This document shows positions 57,036 through 64,000 of a DNA stretch of 64,000 nucleotides, piece by piece. Source of the stretch: Ramazzottius varieornatus (lineage: Eukaryota > Tardigrada > Eutardigrada > Parachela > Ramazzottiidae); the NCBI GenBank assembly GCA_001949185.1, contig BDGG01000004.1:4232554-4296553 (forward strand). The letters run 5' to 3'. Below the pieces are notes generated by a model. That model was not told where the DNA came from. It searched no databases and saw only the letters and a list, made by a program, of their open reading frames with translations. A program made the position numbers and the translations under genes. Position 1 is the first letter of the stretch, and each line of letters starts with the position of its first letter.

Positions 57036-57759
57036 ATGGCGAAGGTTCCGTTGGATTACAGCTTCAAAGACCTCATCTCGGTATCTGGTAAGTTCATACG
57101 TGCGGCGACCTAACTTGGTAAACTATGGAATCCTCCGCAGAAATTTCATCAAAACTCGAGACGTTTATTCACAGAGATCGCAGTTCAACATCCACGAAAG
57201 TCTGTCCTTGGTTCAGAAGGCAAATACGATGCGACGGCTATCAAGCTCAACAACAATAATCTACCAACGGTGCACGGTCTCACTGATATTCTTCCCCGAA
57301 TAATACTGCAGCCGGAAGCGCTCAGTTGGGTCGACCTTTCCTTTAATAATCTCACCCGCATAGAACCGGTAACTCATTATCACCACTCTTCGTTGAAGTG
57401 AGGTAGTGATTAGTTTCCGGGTCGTTTCAGGTACTAACACAACTGTACAATCTGCAAATTCTATACCTACATGGGAACTGCATTAGCGATTTCCCCCATC
57501 TGGAAATACTGAATCGTATGCTGATCTTGAAAACGCTGACACTTCATGGCAACCCCGTAAGACAAACCTCGTGCTTTCTTTATTCCGCAGTGATATGTAC
57601 GGTGTATTTCAGGTTGATCGGACGGTTGGATACCGGTATATTGTCGTTTCATGGCTAAGGCGTCTGAAGAATTTAGATTTTAGCGTGGTCACTGACTTTG
57701 ACAGAATGCAGGCAGAACTTTGGGGTAGAAGATGGTTCGTAATGAAAACAAAACTCTAG
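57036..57759 (+). CDS. LRRC51: Leucine-rich repeat protein LRRC51
   Basis: Small LRR protein related to the LRRC51 half of vertebrate LRTOMT. Exons: 57036-57087, 57175-57368, 57431-57556, 57613-57759; 172 aa, phases consistent. It opens with PLDYSFKDL (human PPLDYSFRSI). Leucine-rich repeats follow: IKLNNNNLPTVHGL, LSWVDLSFNNLTRIEPVL, LQILYLHGNCISDF, LKTLTLHGNPV. A cap with GYRYIVVSWLRRLKNLDFS matches human GYRQYVLCTLSRITTFDFS. The human protein is about 192 aa. Function is unclear; the family is associated with ciliated cells. AATAAA signals lie immediately after the stop codon (57762 and 57769), so the 3' untranslated region is probably very short. It converges on LAMTOR1 with 172 bp between the stops. 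Confidence 0.95.
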
Positions 57760-57761
57760 TC

Positions 57762-57774
57762 AATAAAAAATAAA
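57762..57774 (+). terminator. Tandem AATAAA polyadenylation signals of LRRC51
   Basis: Two AATAAA hexamers overlap the region directly after the LRRC51 stop codon, the first starting only 2 bp downstream of it. Confidence 0.6.
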
Positions 57775-57931
57775 GGAAGTCTCCAGTGCAAACTCGAAAT
57801 TCACATGGATGTCTACTTCCGGGTTTCATCAAACAAATCAATGGACCAATAAAGAGGAACCCAACAGCTCAGTAAAAAAGAAAGCACATTTAGGCTTGTG
57901 GGACTTTAATTTCCCTTATGGAAGGTCTGGA

Positions 57932-58754
57932 TCAGGTGGTTGCGAAGTCGACAATGAGGTCCTGAGTATGTAGGACCGCGAAACGTTTGTAGGCTTCCTC
58001 CGCGTTGGCCGATAGTGCTATCATCTGCAGCACGAAACCCGAAGTAAAATTCAAAAGTAAAGCAAAACAGACGAGCGTTCCTTACCATGTCTATATCGGA
58101 AGAAGGAAGGGGCGAAATTGCAATAAGGCGTTCAATACTAATGGTGCAATCCGGAAGAAGTTCTCGTTTCTTCGAGCGATTTTTGAGCTGCACGTTTCCG
58201 GCTGTAGCTAACTTTTGGCTGCAATGAGCAGAACGCACGAAAAGTTCAGCGGAGAAGCCTTAAAAACCCCAAGAAGTTGGCAAGAACTAACGCACCTGTA
58301 AGCTTTGGCTTTCTCCGTAAACTCGTGATTCTCCATTCCGTGAGTATCCAGAGCGGCAACATCAATCACATTGCTAGAAGTATAGCAAAACCTCGGAATT
58401 TATAAATATGTGCTAACTTGCTACAGAAATAAACGTATCCATCATGATGCTTCGCTCGATGAGCGGCGCCTTGTACTGTACCTGGCAGCCTTGTGTAGTA
58501 TTCTGTTGAGCGCTGACTGTTCATCATTCTTCCGCAACACTTGACTTCCCGTGCGAGAATGTTCACCAGAAGGAGGCTCGATTCCTTGAGGGCGGCTGCT
58601 GATTCCATTGATAAGAGGATCCCTTTCGTTTCTGCCGTCGTTCTAACATGAAGAAAAACACTTGTCAGTCAATCGCTTCACGCCGCAAGAACCCCTCACT
58701 TACGTCGTTCTGGCTGTCGTCCGATCCGCAACAACTTTTACAGATATTCCCCAT
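57932..58754 (-). CDS. LAMTOR1: LAMTOR1 (p18), lysosomal membrane anchor of the Ragulator complex
   Basis: Lipidated scaffold that holds Ragulator and the Rag GTPases on late endosomes and lysosomes for mTORC1 activation. Exons in order: 58704-58754, 58482-58642, 58296-58373, 58086-58218, 57932-58024; 171 aa against 161 in human, phases consistent. The N-terminus MGNICKSCCGSDD has the Gly2 myristoylation signal and nearby cysteines for palmitoylation. RDPLI is near the human LLLDP block. The core NDEQSALNRILHKAASNVID, then DVAALDTHGMENHEF, matches human [20 protein letters not shown] and DVSAADSQGMEQHEY. A C-terminal helical tail (SANAEEAYKRFAVLHTQDLI) matches the human SQIRVDAKEELVVQF region. 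The frame of exon 2 is fixed only by splicing: another frame of the same exon is also open but joins to a stop. Confidence 0.94.
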
Positions 58755-59845
58755 CCTGGCAGTGGCCAATGTTATCGGGGTGGCTGTCTAAACAGCTGAT
58801 TTCCCGTTCTACCTACCCTTCGACAACGATATTCCAGCGGCCGATCCAGAGGCACGCTACTGTGACGGAAAAGAACAAACCAAATACAGCCAGAAGCTCT
58901 CAAGGATAAATCTCCAATTTTTTCGTGCTCACAGGAGTCCTCAGGAAGTCAGGGGTTCGAGGAAGATCGGGAAGAAAAATGAAGATTTACTTCCATACTG
59001 GCTGAAATCAGTGGGACTGTGAATAACGCGACACAGCATTCGCCCAACCAAACTCAGTTTTAATAGAACAATCAAAGTATGAAATGTGAACGAAAGTAAA
59101 TTGATAACTTTCTTGCCGATGAAGCCGCCCGCACGGCTTGCAATCTCAAATATTCTGCACGAATGCCTACAAAAAATATGCAAGCCATGATGTAAAGCAG
59201 GCACATCGCACACCGAAGTCGCCGGAAGTGTACCCTATCTGCGGTTCCCGTCTCCCGTAAAAGAAAACGCTGAAAACAGTTTTCTCCATGCGCTGTCCGG
59301 TTCTCTCTGTATTGTTTCAGACCGTTAAAAAACTGAAAACTCTGGCAAAAGAAGAAATTTGGGTACTGAGTTGCGGATGTATGGTGCCGCAGTCCACATA
59401 TCACTGCAAATGGCCACTGACAACTCAGTAGTTCTGGAGGGTTTTTGAAATGCAACCCAGCTGGCATCCTAGTCCAACTAATATCAGTCAGTATGTTTCC
59501 TTCTCGATAAATAAGTTTCGATGTCCATCAAATGCTTACATCCGGCATCCCGGATCGGCTTTCAAACCTGAACTGACGAGCCGGTTTGTCCACTGGGATT
59601 TTACCAGACCTGCACTAGCGTTCGGCCCTAGGTACCGCGTCTAATATCGTATATCGAATGGAAAAATTGACTTCATCAACTTTTTTCCTAGTATTAATTC
59701 CGTTTTATTGTTTCCTAACCTGCAGGTGAAACTTCCAACCGAGTATGTCATATTGTATCATATTCCCGATCCACCATCCGGAAAGATCTGCCCGGCTCCG
59801 CCTGGATAGCTAGGCCCTGCCTGACCCAGCCTGGGAAACCCGTAT
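58755..59845. other. LAMTOR1 upstream region, no supported gene
   Basis: Minus-strand frames at 58941-59467 are short, and I cannot assign them splice partners or a family. The LAMTOR1 promoter presumably lies at the left end. Confidence 0.45.
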
Positions 59846-59853
59846 TGCGTGGT

Positions 59854-60454
59854 AGCTAGGGTTGTTAACGGATGGATCAGACAGTCATCCGGATGGATCA
59901 GATGCCGATCCGGAAAGCGGTCGGATGGACAGAACTCCCATCCGAATCGGTTGCCGATGGATGGGTCTTCTATCCGGATGATTCGGATTTTATTCGGATA
60001 AAAACTCGAAGCTTGGCTTAGAGACTTACAGATGACACAAGGAATCTTAATTCGTAGGTTTTGACATGCTGTGTTGCCGGACAGTAAAGACGATATATTT
60101 TAATAATCCTCCGTCAACATAGTCTGCATATACTCAAAAATTAAATCCCACGACCTTAAATGACAAGACAGAGATTGGGTAAATAAAACTACGCTCAAAA
60201 GACAAGCTCGTAGGAAGAGTGCGAATTTCTGTCGGATTACCCGCTGGTGTATTGGACTGTTTGATTACGCGTTAGTAGTTTTGGTTCTGTCCGGATAGAA
60301 AGCCGGATGGATGAAGAGCTCATCCGGATCCCATCCGGATGGATAGGATCTCTATCCGGTTAACAGCTGGATGGATAGAATGCCTATCCAATCCAACTTC
60401 TATCCAAATTCATCCGGATCCATCCGATGTCGGATTGGATATTAACAGCCCTAA
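59854..60454. mobile_element. Non-autonomous hAT-like element with 8-bp target duplication
   Basis: The 601-bp unit has inverted ends (TAGGGTTGTTAAC at the left; TTAGGGCTGTTAAT as the complement of the right end). It is flanked on both sides by TGCGTGGT (59846-59853 and 60455-60462). An 8-bp target duplication and TAGGG-type ends are typical of hAT elements. The subterminal regions carry many copies of ATCCGGATGG-like motifs in both orientations, possible transposase-binding sites. No transposase frame is present. Confidence 0.85.
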
Positions 60455-60556
60455 TGCGTGGTTTTAATGCGGGAGCACTCAACACTGTGCCGTCATTACA
60501 CCTGAAAATATGGCGAAGTCGAGGTTTGGACAGGGATGCCAGCTACGGTTAAAATT

Positions 60557-61662
60557 CTACCACTTTATTTTTTTACCAAGTTCCTGAGCCGCAGGCAGTT
60601 CCGTAATCGTACATGACTCATGCACAGAATCAGTCAGTTTATCGTTGTGCGTGCCGATGAAACGTGTTCGACTACTGAACTGCCCGCCGCTCCCTAACTG
60701 GCTTGAAAAATAAGCTGCCAGAAGTTCAACCTTAACGGCATTTTTAACCATAGAGACCTTTTGCAGTACAGCTGATCCAAGTTACTTAGACGAGTGGGTG
60801 AAACAGAAGAGTCGAGGACTTCCCTTTTCTCAAGGCTGATGTCGGTAGACGTTGGAGCCGGTAACGGTGTGATTTGAGTTCTTGGTGGTGAAATCGATCC
60901 GTGGACCGTCGTTCGATTCAATCACGACTTTTCATCGCGACAGCCTCCCCTGTTCTTGACTGGAAGACTTTCCAGACAGCGAGACATCGATACTAGATTA
61001 CACGACGCCGGTTATTCCCAAAGCCAATGCGATATTGTTTTTCTCCGGTGCGACAATGGAAAAGTCAAAACCGTCCAGTGATACAGTTTAAAGCGTCTTC
61101 TACGTGTTTATCAGCAAAGCTGACTTAACAGCTTTCATAGTTTTCGAGATATAAAATTACGAAAATCGTTGGGACAGCTCCGAAGTAGCTTTTCCTGTCG
61201 TTTTTTGTAGCGCACAACCGGTGACAGAAGGCGTGCGAGCTCCGATTTACTCACCGTTACTTTTTGGGCCGTAAAAACTAAAGATATACAGCCTTTGCAT
61301 GGTACCGGCACTGCCAACATGGAGCTTTGTCTACCTTTTCAGCGCACATGTCTGATGTAGCAGATGTAATGATCGTAAATAGATTGCAATGTTTGGCGGT
61401 CAAGGGAAACAAGAATTAGACTACCATTGCCGAAGTATTGTTGTAAAAGTGGCAAATCAATCAATTGACAATCCGGGCGGGGTCGTAAGGCGGTACAATC
61501 AAAGGCCTTGATTGGTACTTCCGGTGCAACCAGCTGTTTACCTCGTACACTTGCAACAAGTGTTTCTACGCCATCTCGCTTTCTCCAGTGATATTTTATG
61601 TGATATTTCGGCAATGGTAAGTCTTGAGCAGATGAAAGCATGTAAGAGACGGCATCGCGCAC
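60557..61662 (-). CDS. Uncertain minus-strand exons, product unrecognised
   Basis: Two minus-strand frames look protein-like: 61339-61662 (YHIKYHWRKRDGVETLV, then LLQQYFGNGSLILVSLDR) and 60574-60921 (Pro/Thr-rich ITPLPAPTSTDISLEKRE, then either KVELLAAYFSSQL or an overlapping frame). I found no phase-consistent join and no family match. The first overlaps a competing plus-strand exon candidate, so at least one is a shadow. Confidence 0.25.
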
Positions 61663-62668
61663 TGAACAATACTTTTACTGCAAGGAGCAGTCCCGTGTTC
61701 AGTCCATTCACGAGTTGGACAAAAAGTTTTAGTGGCTCGTGAACCAAGAAGAATTGCAGAGGCGGTAACCAAGACAAAATTTGGTTTTCCCTTGACAGTT
61801 TTGTTTTCTGTAAGCATGCATTCGACAAAATTCCCACTGCCTAAGCTGCCTCAAAATGTTGTCTGACCATATCCTTGAAGACCTGCTGGGAAATCAGTGG
61901 TTCTGACTTTATCCAAAGGCGCATCTTTCGTAGCGAGTCAATCCACACTTAGACCAAGTGGTCACCTGATATTTCTAGAGGGGAGGAAAGACTACGAGCA
62001 ACTTTGTTCGCGACATTTTGTTAGCAGAGACTGCCACGTTGAACATTGAAATTCCTGAAAATCTGGATTGTTGGTCCGTTGTAAAAGTGACTGCGATTAG
62101 CATGGTGAGATATACAATTTTGCGCGGTTCCGGTGCGCATGTTGTACAGAGGCAATAAACCTGAGTGAGGCAAGCGCGACGCCTCGCCAGGCGCATGACA
62201 TACCTAAACTTGCACATCGGCTGCTTTGTTTCCAGAATGTCGCTAACTTACCAGGCAAAGCCCTGTATATCCACCCAGCTCAATATATCTTGGCGTACGA
62301 GCGCCAATTTTTACTGCAAAACACGGTCTCCAAAGTGAGTTACTCTGCCATTTTCTTTTTCTTCTGCTCGAGCAGCATTGCAAGGCGCCGGTTGAGAAAA
62401 CTATCACTTCGTGGACAAGGTTGTTCTCTACAGTAATAGGCGTTGGCTCTTGACCGACCGTACGAGTCGAAATACAGTAGTACGCGGCGAAACCATGATT
62501 GGCTTTGTGGGTCCACTGTTCTGCGTTCTTTCGCTTTGCAAGCCAGTAAATTTCAGTGTGACTATCGCTCCAACATACAGAAACTTTACACGGAAACGTT
62601 CCCTCTCTCCCGCATCTGATTGTTTCTCAGAAGAGCCACAATTCTCGATGACTTCCTCTGAAACATAA
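61510..62668 (+). CDS. Possible plus-strand gene, product unrecognised
   Basis: Consecutive frames with well-formed splice sites occur. One ends at a gtaagt donor at 61617 (FSSDILCDISAM). The next is 61980-62103 (NFVRDILLAETATLNIEIPE, then SVVKVTAISM) between a TTTCTAG acceptor and a gtgaga donor. The next is 62236-62334 (LPGKALYIHPAQYILAYERQ) between a TTTCCAG acceptor and a gtgagt donor. A possible terminal frame runs to about 62668 (APTYRNFTRKRSLSPASD). The first three join in phase 0. I do not recognise the protein; the start is not identified. Confidence 0.4.
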
Positions 62669-62912
62669 GAACGCCCAGGTACTCGTAAAGAAGGGACGCA
62701 GAAAAAGCTGAGCAGTTTTTGGACTGTGAGTGGGTCGGGCCCCAGCGGCCCACTGCTCAACGCGTCACTGCCGGTGATCAAATATACCTGCGTCGCGGCC
62801 AGATTCACGCCCGCAGCCAGTCAAAACTGCAAAACCACAGCAGCACAGTGGCCTGCTCGTACACGAGCTTGCCTCACATTCGAGTCGGATTCGTGCTAGA
62901 CGTTTGCGTTCC

Positions 62913-63032
62913 GAGTAGCTGCTGAACATCGTGCTGCACAAACTGATAGTAGTGCCCATCAACTAATCAACCTTATGTTCTGGCAGCAATCACGCAAATC
63001 AACTTTGTGCAGCACGATGTTCAGCTGCTCGT
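62913..63032. mobile_element. 120-bp MITE-like inverted repeat
   Basis: CTGAACATCGTGCTGCACAAA near the left end is found exactly inverted near the right end, and partial symmetry extends outward through AGCTGC/GAGCAG. It has a noncoding core. Confidence 0.75.
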
Positions 63033-63609
63033 CAGTGAATCTGATCAGCTTATCAAAGGCACCCCGCATCATTTAAGGCACTTTTTCGACCTTGTGTAAG
63101 GAACCTTCGTTGTCTAAGGTGGAAAACCGCGTATCGGAAAGGCTCTAAGATGGAAAAAGGCACCGCTATTGCAGGTGTGTACATGACATGACATATGACG
63201 TGACCAGAAAAAATTCCGAAAAAATTTGGAGAAGGTGCATAGCCCTTCCAATGCGTACCGCAATGCCTGATGAGGTACGACTCAGAATCCTCGGAGGATT
63301 TATAGTCTTGTTCCGATTCCAGTGTACCGAGCATAAAATTTGTATAAAAATGATAGCACACGCAGGATGAAAATTATGGAACAGTAAAAACTATGGTACA
63401 GGTCTTTCCACTACGGCGGTCCGGGAGCGCGCACGTACGCGACCGATTCACAGTAATACATTTTTCGACAGTTTTCTACAGTCGAATTTCCATTTCGCCG
63501 TCCTTTCCGATTGTCCCATAATTTTTACTGCGCAATAATTTCTCGTCTGCGTGGACAGGAGATGAAAACTGTTAACACTCGGCTCATACTGCAGCTGTTA
63601 CAGAAGCAT
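63033..63609. other. Interval with no recognised feature
   Basis: Short frames only; nothing supported. Confidence 0.4.
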
Positions 63610-64000
63610 TCAAACATCTGATCCAACACCAACCACAGACGACACAGCCTTACGTTCAAAATCATCCACATCTGCAGGCGATTGATGCGCTTTCACTGCC
63701 AGCACCGTCTCGTTTTTAGAAGCCCGGCTTTTCACGGAACTAAGTTCAACAGTAGCTGTACTTGTACTTAGAGACCGAGAAACCGTAGAATGACCACTTT
63801 TATTCTCCTGCGTGGAACTTGGCAAGGAAGAGCTCGTCGAGGTCGATACCACATGTGCCACCATAGAAGATGCCGGTCTTAGTGTCGTTGATGTGATTGC
63901 CGAAGTGAGACCTATCAACGGCAGCGCCGAGCTGTTCGGGGGTTCAACATAGGCCTCTGAATGCGGCAGATCCGTCATGTTGGCGACGACGGGGGTCGCG
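63610..64000 (-). CDS. Ser/Thr-rich reading frame running off the right edge (partial)
   Basis: A minus-strand frame is open from the window edge to a stop at 63610, at least 122 codons and open upstream of the first ATG (63978) as far as the window goes. It is very rich in Ser, Thr and Val (for example STSTSSSLPSSTQENKSG), like a disordered region or a mucin-like stem. It may be the last exon of a gene lying to the right. No domain is visible. Confidence 0.45.
   Translation of the reverse strand, partial: ATPVVANMTDLPHSEAYVEPPNSSALPLIGLTSAITSTTLRPASSMVAHVVSTSTSSSLPSSTQENKSGHSTVSRSLSTSTATVELSSVKSRASKNETVLAVKAHQSPADVDDFERKAVSSVVGVGSDV

Noticed and set aside
58366-58608. Minus-strand frame MESAAALKESSLLLVNILA as the LAMTOR1-region product
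   Set aside because: It looks protein-like, but joining it to the next exon hits a stop at once. The alternative frame of the same exon continues into the conserved LAMTOR1 core, so this is the wrong frame.

Overview
This is a stretch of animal nuclear genome. Every gene I can identify is a metazoan signalling, trafficking or cilium-related gene split by spliceosomal introns. Most introns are about 50-120 bp. A few are long because they hold palindromic repeat elements, and one is 6.9 kb. The gene set (FAK, Gab, FRMPD4/Preso, calpain-15/SOL, BBS7, LAMTOR1) points to a bilaterian. The compact introns and divergent proteins suggest a small-genome invertebrate; a tardigrade or similar protostome is my best guess, but the sequence alone does not settle the phylum. 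I see no retroelement polymerase, virus, tRNA or rRNA gene.

Layout: 2924-8429 (+) focal adhesion kinase, 18 coding exons; 9024-11688 (+) MFSD6-like transporter; 11903-26136 (-) FRMPD4/Preso-type WW-WW-PDZ-FERM scaffold, 17 exons, with intron 1 spanning about 19.05-25.98 kb; 26.1-36.4 kb a repeat-bearing desert with no gene I can recognise; 36364-37208 (+) SCOC; 37945-39362 (+) a C-terminal-only BBS7; about 40.6-41.6 kb an unrecognised possible gene; 42062-43673 (-) GRXCR-type glutaredoxin/cysteine-rich protein; 45605-50055 (-) Gab/DOS adaptor; 51102-54444 (+) calpain-15/SOL; 55167-56571 (+) RNF121; 57036-57759 (+) LRRC51; 57932-58754 (-) LAMTOR1; 58.8-64.0 kb a hAT-like element, uncertain exons and an open reading frame running off the right edge.

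For the eleven named genes I built full exon models in which every junction keeps frame, so their lengths (for example 956 aa FAK, 1521 aa FRMPD4, 623 aa Gab, 324 aa RNF121, 171 aa LAMTOR1) are testable predictions. Several encode parts of receptor-proximal signalling (FAK, Gab, FRMPD4) or lysosome and Golgi trafficking (LAMTOR1, SCOC, RNF121). Neighbouring genes do not look co-regulated, except for tight convergent pairs (MFSD6/FRMPD4, LRRC51/LAMTOR1) and the divergent pair Gab/CAPN15.

The points most worth a second look are: a FAK with cysteine in place of the Src-docking tyrosine; a calpain with Asp for the catalytic Asn; a BBS7 without its beta-propeller; conserved RNF121-LRRC51-LAMTOR1 linkage shared with human 11q13; two frame-supported GC-AG introns, one of which decides between two protein ends; and a diverse set of palindromic, MITE-like elements, most of them inside introns, including one with a clear 8-bp target duplication.
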